From: Turritopsis dohrnii
Lineage: Eukaryota; Cnidaria; Hydrozoa; Anthoathecata; Oceaniidae
Length of the DNA: 64,000 bases
Direction of reading: 5' to 3'
Assembly (NCBI GenBank): GCA_027922465.2
Contig: BQMF02000177.1
Span: 682,001 to 746,000 of the forward strand
Shown: piece by piece, positions 9,146 through 21,345 of the stretch
Numbering within the stretch: the stretch's first letter is position 1
Layout of the letters: every line of letters starts with the position of its first letter
Translations under genes and position numbers: made by a program
The notes under the pieces: model-generated
What the model saw: the letters and a program-made list of their open reading frames with translations, nothing else
Told to the model about the DNA's origin: nothing
Databases searched by the model: none

Positions 9146-12103
9146 ACATATGCCTTCGATGCTTTGTTGATTTTTGGAAGATCAGTGGATATTTGAAGGA
9201 AAGTCTACCATCACACTACTAACCCAGCTGTCTATCCTCTTTTTTTACTGTAGTAGTAGGTAGTGATGACTGATCATGTGTGGATGATACCTTGAATTTG
9301 CAACAAAATATGTTCTCCTGCAGTTCTCTGTTGCAGTTAAAAATAATATTTGTAACTTGATTTATATTTGAGGGGGTGAGAATCAACCAAAAATTTAAAC
9401 AAAATTATGTAACATCTGCCATCTCAAAACAAAATGAAATTTCAGTGTTGTATGTTGTTCTTGTTGATTACCACCGCCAGGTACTCATGTTCTTTTTTGG
9501 TTAAAAATGAGAAGAAAAAAAATATTACATGCTGAATTGTTATGTACTAGCGAAATATACATTGTTCTGTTGATTTAAAAATACAAATCTCAAATGTACA
9601 AAAATGTTGAAATCAAATGGCTTTTTTTTCTTCTTAGGGTGTAGCCTTTTCAGTGAAAAAAGAAGTTAGGGAGCCCCAGTCATACCTTTATGTTACAATG
9701 CTTCAGTCATAAGGTAGAGGACTGTTAAGTTAACATGGCACCCACTGCTTTCATAAGATTTTCATAAAGTGTGGTCATAATTCAATAGTTTAAGCTACGA
9801 TATAGCATAGAATCAAAAATATTGATAAATGAAATACAGAAAATCTCTTCTAAACCAGTCTGGAGAGAAAGTAAATTCCCCTCGCCATTCTGTGAAAAAG
9901 TCATATAGAATTTGAAAATCGTCGCCGGAGATATCTGGAATACAACCAACATTTTCACATGGCTTGCCTTCTAAATCAAATGAAAAGTTTGAATTCTTTC
10001 CCTGTGTTAACATTTCATCGATCTTTATACACAATAATAGGAAAACAATCAAACCGTCGTATGCTATTACATTAAAACTTGTAGAAGACTGTACATAGTA
10101 ATAGTATACGGACGTGTTAGTACATTTCTTATGCATGCGTGAATTACCGCTGTTCAGCTATCAAGCTCTATATATCTTCCTTGATTAACTTTAACATTAT
10201 AACATTTTAAAAAATAAAATGCTTTGAACATTAAAACATTTTAAACAATAAAATACTTTGAACAGAACAGTAAAACGTTTTTAACGATAAAACGTTTTTA
10301 ATGTTATTGCATAAAAAGTTTTATGAAAGATTTAAACGTTTTCTCTTTCAAATTATGGAAACGGTTTTGAATTTTGGTAAAAACGTTTTTGCATTTATTT
10401 TTGGCGTTTTGGTATATTTGGTAATCTATCATCTACAATCTAGCAGTCGGTGGCTATCTGAAAAATGGCCTTCTATTCATTTTTGCTTGGCGTTGAAAAA
10501 GACATTATGCTATTATGAAAACTTGCGGATTTCGAACTACTGAACTGCATATGCTCACAGTAAACGCCTCTTAGAAATAAACAGTCGTGGAAATCATATA
10601 TAGTGAATACGCTGATCCAGATATTATTGCTTTGACTACTCAGAAATCTTGTTTAATAATATTCGGCATTATGTTCATATTTTTAGTTAAAATATTGCAT
10701 TGAGGACATTTTGAACCTCTTGAATTATATAATTAAGGGTATTTTTGGTAGTCGCAGTTGTTTGAAGCACTGAGATCACACGTTCTCCCTCCGTAATCAT
10801 AGAGAAATATACTCTAACCTGCATAATTGGTACATACTATGAAACTGTTAAACCAACGAATTCCATACTAATTAGGAATTGAAATAAAACGTTTCTTGAA
10901 TAGCAACAGCAAACTCATTTGAGCAAGTAAAAAATCAAACCAGAAGTAGTATAAGTGATCTTGATTAATGATTACACAAGATGAACATCGTTAGCAATGA
11001 CTAAAATAAACTAATAAACAAGAAAAAGAAAAAAGTTTTCAACAAATCCATGTATTTATACTTGAAAAGTCTTCAAGAGCAAACCCGTGATCGCGTCTCT
11101 AAAATCATAGTTCAGAAGTACAAAGTTTTATATAAAACTCATTAACTAAAAGCAATGGAGATTACACACTAGAATAATTCTTAAGGCATGGAATGAATAG
11201 TTAAATGTAGAAGCCTCTCCTTCAATGTGAGTTTTAAATCGTTTGACTCACGGGACAAAATGGAGAAATCGTTAAGCGAAGGGCATTGACACAGTGAGAC
11301 GAGCGCTCAGGAACAGCGCAGTTGCTTCACTAGGTTGATCAGATCTTTTTTTATCCGTCAAATAAAAGATTCCTAAGTGTTCATAGATTCAGACCTTAAA
11401 GTGACGCTTAAAGTTTCGCCATAACAAGTGTCGTTACAGCCACGAAACTTAAAATAGTAAACAAGACCTGATCGTTAAAGGTTTGGAATGGACCTTTCCC
11501 GAATTTCTATTTACACATCGTGCTAATGCCTAGCTATCAAGTTTCATCCCGATTCTGTACATTCTATTGTTTCACTAATTTTATTTCTTTTTACTTAGTA
11601 ATATTTACTTATTATTTCCATTTCGCTGTGGGATGATTAAAATCTTTAAAACGAGGCGATACGTGTTGGCTCACCCATAACGGTGTTTAAACATAAATTT
11701 GGGAAAGATCTATTCTATCCTTGAATCGAAATAATGAGTGAACCTTTACAGACGCTCGGGAAATAACTAGTAAGTTTCAATGAGGAAATATATTACGTAA
11801 TTGTGTTCTAATATTGAGTTTACATAGTACTTGAAACGAGTAAAACAATTATAAACAATTCTATAAATTCATATAGATTTGTTTTTCGCTTATATGAGTT
11901 TTAAACACAAATATATCAACTTACATTTATAATTATTGCCTCTCCCTCTTGGACGTTATTGTGTCCAGAAAAGATGATTCAACTAATGTTTATTACAACC
12001 TCCGTTTAGTATTGCACGCCCCCGAAAGGACATTTATTAATATTGTAGTTTATTTTAACATTCCGATTGGTTATGATACTATCAATCAGCATGATGTTGA
12101 ATG
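9146..12103. other. No confident gene
   Basis: Mostly AT-rich. A 107-codon minus-strand frame (9813-10136) ends with a compositionally protein-like stretch (ISGDDFQILYDFFTEWRGEF) but has no start context, splice partner or family match I recognise, so I do not call it a gene. Positions 10185-10345 are an ACATTTTAAA / AAAACGTTTTTAACG low-complexity repeat. Confidence 0.4.
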
Positions 12104-12457
12104 ACACGATCATTTTAAAATGAACGTTTAAAACGATTGAGAAAAACTGATCGTGTATTTTGATGAATTTTTGGCCAATCATTTTAAACCTTCAGTTTTT
12201 TAAAAAGACAGACGTGTCTGTTTCTATCATTTTTTCCTATCATTTCTTCTTTTGTTATTCTCAAAATGCACGTGCTTTCTTTTGTTTTAACAATTTTTCT
12301 GACGTCATAACTATATTTTGAGAACGAGAGAAGGCAAGAGACTAATAGGATACTATATTTGTTTCATCTTTAACATATCGTGTAAATAGCTGCATTTCAT
12401 CATTTTAAATAGATGGACTTTGACCATCCTTTTAATGAAGGTTTAAAATGATCGTGT
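12104..12457. repeat. Inverted-repeat element, ACACGATCATTTTAAA ends
   Basis: Left ACACGATCATTTTAAA is repeated in inverted orientation at the right end (TTTAAAATGATCGTGT). Related words (GATCGTGTATTTTGATG, AATCATTTTAAACC) lie inside. No convincing target duplication, so class and exact ends are uncertain. Confidence 0.45.
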
Positions 12458-13380
12458 ATTTCAATCTTTATATTACTATCTTGAATACTATTTTAATGAT
12501 TATAAAAATACAAAAATAGAACAGTTTGACGCATAAAGTGATTAAACATAAACGTATGTTATATAGGAGACTTTTATTATGATTATAATACTATCCTTCG
12601 TTTCTATGGATACATACAAGTATGTTTTTTTGTAAGTCGTAAGTCTTAATTACGTGACATAAATAGACATACTTTGAACTCGATTACCTTAACTTTGTTT
12701 GTTTAAGAAGGGACGGTGGTCAGATCATTTTATCATATTATTTGTTATGGTCTTTTGATGCCTTTTTAATGACCAATTCCTGCCAATTATTGCTGCTCTC
12801 ACTACAAGTGTAATGCGGGGCAAAACGAGACGGCGGGGCAATACACGAAAAAAATATATATACTTTGATATCAGCCGTTCGGCAGTTTCTACGGCCATCT
12901 CAAATGTTGAGTCTTAATATACACCATCTTGGCGCCATTTTTCATTATTAATATTGACTAGCATGTAGCTTTAGCCCCCGCACTCAAGCATTACAATTTG
13001 TACGCCCAGCAAGCTATACATTAACAACAGAAACAAAAAGAACTGTTTTGGTTGATTTGTGACCTGATAAGTGGCATACGTATATGCTTAATTATTTCGA
13101 CAAAGACAGTTTCTTAGAAGCCTCAAAGCTGCTCAACACTTGCTCAAAATTGTTTTAAAACTGCTTTGCATTATGATCAAAGTCACGAGACAAGTAGCAT
13201 TGAGATTCCAGTCATAACACTTGTAACTTTTAATGCATCGAAACAGGCCTAAAATAATCCCCTTCATTCGAAGAGTTGACAGGATGGCATGAATTGAATT
13301 TTAGGACAAACTAGATAATCGAAAAACTATTGAATCGGTCAATGGTCATTTAAAGAACAAGCATTGTTTTAGACGTCATT
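12458..13380. other. No gene seen
   Basis: AT-rich sequence without a supportable coding region, RNA gene or repeat structure on either strand. Confidence 0.5.
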
Positions 13381-15045
13381 GGATTTCTGCGAAAGCAAGA
13401 AATACCTTACAACCGGCTTTGGTTTTTTATCATACTGTCCAAACCTAGCGGTTTTTTGAAAACTCATGCGTGCGTTACATGAAACTAAAACGCCGTGCAA
13501 TGTCACCAGCGAAGAAACCCTTTTAGATTTGCAAGTTTCTTCGGTCAATATTAAATATATTTTAAATAGCATATACATATTTTAAGATGAAAAAAAATCT
13601 ATAGAAGAAACTTTGAATTATCTTGAACAGTGACCATTCTTTTCTAAAGAAGATTTCAACGTTTTGTCAACAGAAGAGTCAAAAAGGTATATATTTGTTT
13701 GTTTTTAATGAAAACACAAAACATCTTTGTTTGTTTCATGTATGGGCTGTTATTCTTTTTAATCTGTGGATACTGAAGCTCAGCTTAGAGTGCTCCTCAG
13801 CTCCAAAATCAACTAATCTACTAATGTTTTAATGTATATAATGTTTTAATGTTTGATGATAATATTTTAATGTGTTAAATGTTTGATCTGTTTTTAAGTT
13901 ATATATATTGTCAATGTCCTTTATTACAAACTGCTTTCCTAATTACTATAGCAAATTGAAACATCTTCCAATTGCCTGTAAACTCAATACACAGCAAATC
14001 ATGTAACAATCCAAAATTTTCCTTTCAGTGTTATATAAATATATGTGTGTGGTGATTTAGATAAGTTTAGAGCATAGGTGTTTGTAACATTGGGAATTAC
14101 GTTTGTAATTAAGAAGATTGATAGTACATATCAAATATTTAAAAGTTTATGATTTACGTACGTAATCACTGTGTGACATCTGATAATCATAAGCTGATTT
14201 TGTACTCCCAAAAGAAGGGATGTTTTATGTCATTCAGATGTAATTAAGTTTATCGGTGGTGTATATGTATATGCCATGAAGCTTTGCAAAGTGTTGACTA
14301 CAGTTCTGCAATGCCTCTAGGTGCATATGTAATCAGAATTAAGAAGATTGATAATATATATCAAATGTTTAAAGTTTATGATTTATGTACATAATCACTG
14401 TGTGACATCTGAGAAGATCAATATAAACTTAAGCTGATTTTGTACTCCCACAAGAAGGGATGTTTTATGTCATTCAGATGTAATTAAGTTTGTCGGTGGT
14501 GTATACGTGTATGCAATGAATTTTCGCATAGTGTCAATTACAGTTTTGCAATGCTTCTGGGTGCATATGTAATCAGAAATGTAATGTTATGTTGTTAAAA
14601 TCATTCAACTTTTCTTAAATTTCCTAAAGATTTTTTTTAACTAATCATGAATTTCAACTTAAATGAAGAATGTAAGTGCATGTCATATTGTTAATCAAAC
14701 TAAAACATAAATTTCTGGTTTATATGTATATATCTATATATGTTGATTTTAGTCTATATGAATGTATTTTGCATGATGATCAAAATTTATATGTTCTTGG
14801 AAAAATGTTGAGTTTATGGGTTATGAGCATACTCATTAAGATATCTGAAAGGATCCATAGTCGTTTATATTATTTTGTATCAACAAACATGTCATTCAGT
14901 TTATTGTTTCAGATTGTGTGAATTTTTCAAAATTGATTCAAAATCAGTCACTTTTCAGGAATGCTATTATAGTATTTCATTTGTCAAATTTTCATTTTTC
15001 AACTGATTTTGCAGAAATCTTTCTGCCCGTAAGGGCATCTTGTCT
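13381..15045 (+). mobile_element. Helentron-like non-autonomous element, copy 2, with internal duplication
   Basis: Starts GGATTTCTGCGAAAGCAAG and ends GCCCGTAAGGGCATCTTG, the same ends as the minus copy at 5713-6603, with GCAGAAATC just before the 3' hairpin. It shares the CCAAACCTAGCGGTTTTTTG block with the other long copies. A block of about 240 bp is tandemly duplicated (about 14102-14338 and 14339-14577). The 69-81-codon frames inside are not conserved among copies. Confidence 0.6.
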
Positions 15046-15052
15046 TTTTCTT

Positions 15053-16557
15053 CTTTTTCTTACTGTCCAAACCTAGCGGTTTTTTGAAAATTCATGCGTG
15101 CGTTTACATGGAACCAAAGCACCGTGCCATGCATGTCAGCGGGAAGAAACCCTTTTAGATTTACACAAGTGGATTTTTAAGTTGAAAAACGAAAATATAT
15201 AGAAGAAACTTATAAATATCTTGAACTGTGATCGTTCTTTTCTAACTAAAAAGAAATTCTCAAGGTTTTGTAAACAGAAGAGTCAAAAAGGTATATATTT
15301 GTTTATTTTTAGTGGAAACATGTCTTGGAATTCTTTAAGCATAAAAACAAAACAACCTTATTTGTTTCGTATATGGGCTGTTATGCTTTTTAAGATCTGG
15401 ATACTTAAGCTCAGCTCAGTTTCCTCTTCAGCTCCACCATCAAAAATGTCTACTCTGCACCACTTACTTTTAATGTTTGAAGTTCAATATTTTGATGTTT
15501 TTAATATTTTATTGCTTGAACAGTTGTTAAGTTATACACTGTCAATGTCCCTTATTGTGAATGGCTTTCCTAATCACATTAAATTAAAACATCTTCCAGC
15601 TGTCTGTATATTCAAAACTCTGCACATCATGTAACACAATACAAAACTATCCTTTCAGTTATATAAATAATTATGTGTGTGCTTTAGGGCATACATATAA
15701 GTATATATATATACTTTTAATGATCAAAACCTTCGTTAACTTTTTGTGTTTGGAATATTGAGAATTCCGTTCGTAACTAAGAAAATTGACGGTACACATC
15801 AAATGTTTAAAGAATATGATTTACATACGTACACTGTGATATCTGAAAAAGATCAATATAAGCTTTTTATTTCGTACCCGCAAAATAAAGGGTGTTTTAT
15901 GTCCTACAATAAAGTTTCACATAGTGTCCATTACACTTTCACAATGCATATGAAATCAGAAATGCAATGTTATGTTGTAAAAATCGTTCAACGTTTTTTC
16001 GGATTTCCTAAAGAATTTTTACTTACAGGTCATGAATGTCAACTTAGATCAAGAATGTTTGTGAGTGCATGTCATATCGTTAATCAAACTAAAACAGAAA
16101 TTTCTGATTTCAGTTATATGTTGATTTTGGTCTGTGTGGATGTATTTTACATGATCAAAATATGTGTGCCTTTTTGTGCTTTGATTTAGGAAGATTGACA
16201 CCAAATATCAAATTCAGAAATTCAGAACTTTTAGAGTTTATGAGTTACGTGCATATTCATTGTGATATCTGAAAGGATCAATGTATCCTTGATGTTGTTT
16301 CGTACCAACAAAATAAGGAATATTTAATGTCATTCAGATGTAATCCAGTTTATTGGCATATATACAATATAAATCTCATGTAGTGTTAATTATCCTTCTT
16401 GACAATGTCCTAGGGAATACATGATTAGAAATGTGATGTTTCATTTTGCAAATTATATAATCTTTTTTCACATTTCAAGTATGTCATTTATGATCTTTTA
16501 CTTTTCATGCTTCAGCAGATTTTGCAGAAATCCTTTTGCCTGTTAGGGCATCTTGTT
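15053..16557 (+). mobile_element. Helentron-like element, copy 3, joined tail-to-head to copy 2
   Basis: Begins a few bases after the 3' end of copy 2, lacking the first part of the 5' end, and resumes in TCTTACTGTCCAAACCTAGC. It ends GCCTGTTAGGGCATCTTG. The frames at 15221-15634 and 15746-16189 (137 and 147 codons) are longer than usual for this region, but the homologous copies at 13.4 and 35 kb break them repeatedly, so I treat them as chance. Tail-to-head joining is typical of rolling-circle elements. Confidence 0.6.
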
Positions 16558-16929
16558 TCTATTGTTTTGAGGAGAACAAGGGTGAAGGGAGATCAAAAAA
16601 GTGAAGATGAAACTTTTGATATCATTGTATAAACACAATAAAAGCAAAAAGAATTGTGAGCATGATCATTTTAAAATAGGATATCACATTTGAAAACTCA
16701 TTGACGGATGGTCTTCACGGTTTTTCACTTACATTTTCCAATTAAAACAATTAATTGTTCATATAAAACAATTGTTAAAAAGTTTTACAATACAACAAAT
16801 AGTTTAATGAGTATGGTAACCATGTGGCATAGTGTAGCGGTGGCGGTATTTCAAAACCAACTTGGAACCAAATAGATCTAAATTTAAACAGAGGAAAATC
16901 TGCACAAAACTTTGTTACTTTTTGTTATC

Positions 16930-17325
16930 TCTTAGGGCTTAAGTCACACTTAGGCTAATATACCTTTCGAAAAGTGTAAATAAGTCTTAACAAGTAATAT
17001 CAGAAGGTATTTGCTACAAACAAAAGAAATTTGTGAACTGAAACCATGGATACATATGTTATAATGAAAGTAAGATTCGTTAATAAAATTCTGTAAAAGC
17101 CAAAAGAAAAAAAAGCTATTTCAAAAAAAAAATTAAAGTGAAAAAATCCATAAGAAATCTGAGTTTCAAAACAAAAAATAGCCAAAATTTACATAAAAAA
17201 ACAAGAAAAAAATAGAAACAGGTTTTATTGATCTTGATCACACTAGGTTTGTTGAAGAGTTAGAAGAAAAACACGAAGAATGCCCATTTGTAATAAGGCT
17301 TTCTTGCATACACAAAAATCCAATT
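16930..17325 (-). mobile_element. Helentron-like element, partial minus-strand copy
   Basis: Resembles the interior of the 5713-6603 copy (shared ACCTTT--AAAAGTGTAAATA--ACTTAAC and ACCATGGATACxxAT blocks) and ends near 17325 with a decayed version of the 5' motif (TTCTTGCATACACAAAAATC). The 3' end is not visible. Confidence 0.45.
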
Positions 17326-17865
17326 AAAATATTTTAAGGCAAGATTCTCCAAAAATCAGTGCATTGAAAAAAATTTATTGAATGAAAGATTTAGAGCTAA
17401 AACATATACAAAAATACGATAATGTATGGTTTCAAGCTGTGCTTCAAAATCCAAGTCGTTCACTTCACTAAAACAACACAAAAGTAATATGAAAAATGTC
17501 TAAGCAATTTTAGCACACGAACTTCCTACATAACATAGTATAACATAATAATAAATTAGGAAAAAAGCAAAGTCAGCTAATAATTGTATACCACCGCGTA
17601 ACGTCAACACGGAAGTTGGAGGATGATGATGATGATGAAGATAAAGAACAAAATCGGAAACTGGCATTAGCCTATCTCGTGAAACTACTATGCCTCCTCT
17701 ACGCTTACGCTCGCTCCGGAGGCAATTAACGAACAGAGTTTTTCTGTGCATTTAGAACCACGGAACTGGGAGGTTGAGTCGAGCGTAGAGTACAGAGATT
17801 CTGTGGCAGAAAAAATTCAAAATTATTGCTCTTTTTGTGAAAATGAAATAAATGCTTCCCCTTTC

Positions 17866-18545
17866 GTTATTGGTATGGTCAAACATGGCTATTGTTTGCC
17901 ACTTAAAGAGTTCCCTACTTTTTTTATGCAAAAAAGAACCAGTCGCGTTTGCGTCACCGGGATTTTGTTACCCAAAGTATAGAAGAGTTAAAGGGTGGTT
18001 GTGTTAAGGAGGTGGAAGATCCCCCTTACTGTTGTAACTCACTCACAGTTGCGGAAAAGAGAGGGAAATTGAGGCTTGTGTTAGACTTGAGACGTGAACA
18101 ATTTCCTTGATATTACAAAATTCAGGTACGAAAATTTAAAAACAGTGTCGGAAATTTTTGCCCCAGAGCACCAAAAGTATTTGGGTTTTGCATGGACTTT
18201 TCCAGACGGTGTCACCAAGTATTTTGTATTCGTCGTTTTAGCAGTCCTCGCTACGCCTTTACAAAATTGATGCGACCATTCGTGAAAAAATGGCGTTTTG
18301 AAGGCATATTGTCAGCGATTTATCTCGACGATGGGATATTTGGTTGTCACTCGTATCAAATCTCTGCATCCCATTCTAAAACAATAGAGAACTTACGAAA
18401 GTACGACGGAAACGTGGACGACGACGTACAAGATATTCATCTTCAATGGATCACAAAAGAGCAGAAATTACACACTTGGGTTAAGAAGTTTATTTATAAT
18501 GCCTTTGAAGTTTGTTTTTTGAACTTTGAGAGACAGAATCATTAA
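17866..18545 (+). pseudogene. Reverse transcriptase fragment (DIRS-like), frameshifted
   Basis: Across frames: VKHGYCLPLKEFPTFF, then (after a run of seven T's shifts the frame) RHRDFVTQSIEELKGG, CVKEVEDPPYCCNSLTVAEK, KLRLVLDLR, HQKYLGFAWTFPDGVTKYF, FTKLMRPFVKKWR and the catalytic YLDDG. The order matches the RT core of DIRS-like elements (fingers, LRLV-DLR, KYLGF-W, F-LPFGLSSA region, YLDD). At least two frameshifts and a deletion after FRYENLKTVSEIF remove function. Confidence 0.65.
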
Positions 18546-19239
18546 GGAACCGAGGAAAATTTATCGGAAGTACTGCTATTCTCACGTCTTCGTTTTCAGT
18601 ACGACTTCAAAATATTACTTTTCACGTTGTGTTTAGAACGTGCAAATCAAATAATGATATTAGTAAAATTAAAGACATTTCCCAATAGTATAGTGTGAAA
18701 TGACTTCAATTCTAAAGCAAATACAGTGTGCATCAAAATGTCTTATCCACCAACTTTCAAGGCGTATATCTCATTACATGTCTTATAAAATATTGGGAAT
18801 TTTATATCACAAGAAAGAGCTTTTCATGCTGTATCCATTAATATAAAATGTTTGCCAAAATATTTGTTCTTCGATAAGATATTGAAGAAAAACTCAACGA
18901 TTTGGTTCATTGAATTCTTAAAAGTCAATTAACTGACATGCTAATGAATTTTTAATGGTGTAATTTTCTTTTGTTTTGCTAATGAAGCCTTTAGAAAACT
19001 TTAAGTATAGCTTTGAGTATCAATTTCCCATAACAACTAATCATAAAAATTTCAAATAAAATTTTTTTACTGTGTGATGATTTCTAATTTTTTTATTGTG
19101 TTTACAAATGGCCTTCATTGTAAAATGAGTTAATTGACTTTTAAAATAACATAGTATAATACAATAACAAATTAGGAAAAAGATGCGAAAAAAAATTATT
19201 TCTCCCACCTACGGTACCAAAAGCAAAATCAGCTAATAA

Positions 19240-19479
19240 TTGGTATGGTCAAACATGGCTATTGTTTGCCACTTAAAGAGTTCCCTACTTTTTTATGCAA
19301 AAAAGAACCAGTCGCGTTTACGTCACCGGGATTTTGTTACCCAAAGTATAGAAGAGTTAAAGGGTGGTTGTGTTAAGGAGGTGGAAGATCCCCCTTACTG
19401 TTGTAACTCACTCACAGTTGCGGAAAAGAGAGGGAAATTGAGGCTTGTGTTAGACTTGAGACGTGAACAATTTCCTTGA
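19240..19479 (+). pseudogene. Second partial copy of the RT N-terminal block
   Basis: Near-identical to 17870-18110 but with six T's instead of seven, so the frame stays open through RHRDFVTQSIEELKGG, VKEVEDPPYCCNSLTVAEK and LRLVLDLR before a stop. After 19525 it joins directly to sequence homologous to 18866, so the YLDD half is deleted in this copy. High identity between the two copies suggests a recent local duplication. Confidence 0.6.
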
Positions 19480-20469
19480 TATTACAAAATTCAGGTACGA
19501 AAATTTAAAAACAGTGTCGGAAATTTTTGTTCTTCGATAAGATATTGAAGAAAAACTCAACGATTTGGTTCATTGAATTCTTAAAAGTCAATTAACTGAC
19601 ATGCTAATGAATTTTTAATGGTGTAATTTTCTTTTGTTTTGCTGATGAAGCCTTTAGAAAACTTTAAGTATAGCTTTGAGTATCAATTTCCCATAACAAC
19701 TAATCATAAAAATTTCAAATAAAATTTTTTTACTGTGTGATGATTTTTAATTTTTTTATTGTGTTTACAAATGGCCTTCATTGTAAAATGAGTTAATTGA
19801 CTTTTAAAATAACATAGTATAATACAATAACAAATTAGGAAAAAGATGCGAAAAAAAATTATTTCTCCCACCTACGGTACCAAAAGCAAAATCAGCTAAA
19901 AAAAATTATTTCTCCCACCTACGGTACCAAAAGCAAAATCAGCTAATAATTGTATACCACCGTGTAACAGCAACACGAAAAGTTGGAAGATGATGATGAA
20001 CAAAATAGAAAACTGACTTTCGCCTATCTCGTGAAACTACTATGCCTCCTCGCTCGCTTACGCTCGCTGCGGGGGCAATAAAGTTAAAGTTTGGACGGAA
20101 AAAATTAACTTTTCAGGAAAAATGAAATAACTTGAAAATGAGGCTTTTTCAAAAAATAAAAAAAACCCCCGTTTTTACCCACATCTTTTGTGATTCTGAC
20201 AAGAGTAGAATGAGCACTGGAAACTAAGTAGTTTTGTAAATGGAGTTGCTTTTGTGAAGACGGGGTGTAAAATTTCCAAGCCTTCTACATTTTTACTAGT
20301 ACAAAATTTTCAAATAACATTAATATTATTCGATAGCTTATAAAAAATGCTTTTCAGTAATATATAATATAGCAAATATTTATTCGTAGTTGGCAAAAAA
20401 ATTGAATTTTAAAAAACTATGCTCAAAACGTATACTGTATCCTTAAATGGAACTTGTGAGTACTTTAGT

Positions 20470-20638
20470 AAGGAGGAAGCCGGTACGCAATTCGTGAGGG
20501 TCCAAAGAATCCAAAGAAAAGACGAATTGATGAGAACATACATCTGTTTGTAACTAATGCAGAAATGGAATTAAACGAGATATTCCTTGATGACTAGAGC
20601 GATATATCTGACTGTGAAAGGAGTGAATGGGAATATTA
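20470..20638 (+). pseudogene. Acidic C-terminal coding relic
   Basis: The plus frame reads REGPKNPKKRRIDENIHLFV, NAEMELNEIFLDD, a stop codon, then SDISDCERSEWEY and a terminal stop. The closing acidic SEWEY resembles the DSEWEEEV tail in the element at 3148-3865. Likely the last exon of the same broad transposase class, with one internal stop. Confidence 0.45.
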
Positions 20639-20639
20639 A

Positions 20640-21343
20640 GAAAACAACAACTTCAAACATTTTAAATCCGCTGAAATTTCAGTTAGTTTCTGTAATTGAA
20701 AGTACTACCATCTTGATGATTTAATCTTTGAGCGCGTAACTTTCCATTCATTTTAAGACTATCTTGTTAATGCAATATAATTATTTGATGGCATCACGTG
20801 ACGTCACGGATGGAGGACGCAATTTTTGTCTTTTCAAATTCGGATAGAAAATTCAAAAATTTGATTCTCACCTGTTTAGGGTGAGAATCAAATGCAAAAT
20901 AAGTGAAAATTGCGCAAAATGATTGCACTGTAATGTTTGGCAAAAAGTGATGACGTCACATGACCTCAAGAGTGATGACGTCATTTCCATATCCTTATTT
21001 TGTGATACAAATGTTGGGAATTTGATTTTGATCTGTTGAGTGTATAAAAACTTGAAGAATGGGTGAAAAATGTTAGAGATACAGTGTGTCAAAGATTAAA
21101 TTACGAAATTGGTGATATCATCAACCTTATCTTTCAAGGCTCATAATTTCTGACCTGTTGGCGTTCAGATCCATGTTTCTTATTATTTTTTCCTTCTTTT
21201 GTTAATATCTATCGATTGAGATCAAAATATGCAAAATCTGAGCATTTTTGTTTTGTCTGATCTAAAAAAAGCTGATATCATCATTTCTCGAAGATGAGAC
21301 AGTTAGAAAAAAGGCCCAATTCAAAATTTTGAATAGTTTCAAC
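20640..21343. other. No gene seen
   Basis: AT-rich with several TGACGTCA-type words (20798-20810, 20950-20960, 20975-20985). These are cAMP-response-element-like palindromes, but no nearby gene start supports a regulatory role. Confidence 0.4.
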
Positions 21344-21345
21344 TA

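Larger units (their letters stand above)
17514..20077 (+). mobile_element. DIRS-like retroelement relic with repeated flanks
   Basis: A region with partial direct repeats at 17514-17735, 19145-19235 and 19805-20077 (each with ACATAGTATAA--CAATAA, TCAGCTAATAATTG, and a hairpin-forming GCCTCC--TACGCTCGCT--GGAGGC end at the outer two). The interior encodes a broken reverse transcriptase. A block containing RT codons and 3' sequence is duplicated (17865-18150 with 19236-19530; 18866-19235 with 19530-19900). The RT resembles DIRS-like elements common in cnidarians; direct flanking repeats would also suit a Ngaro/PAT-type or LTR element. Confidence 0.6.

Noticed and set aside
9813..10136. 107-codon minus-strand frame as a gene
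   Set aside because: Protein-like composition near its end but no start context, partner exon or recognised family.
15221..16189. Two plus-strand open frames of 137 and 147 codons
   Set aside because: They lie inside a Helentron-like element whose other copies (13.4 and 35 kb) break the frames repeatedly; no domain or splice context.
20798..20985. TGACGTCA palindromes as a functional CRE enhancer
   Set aside because: No gene start nearby; such words also occur inside Helitron units of this window.
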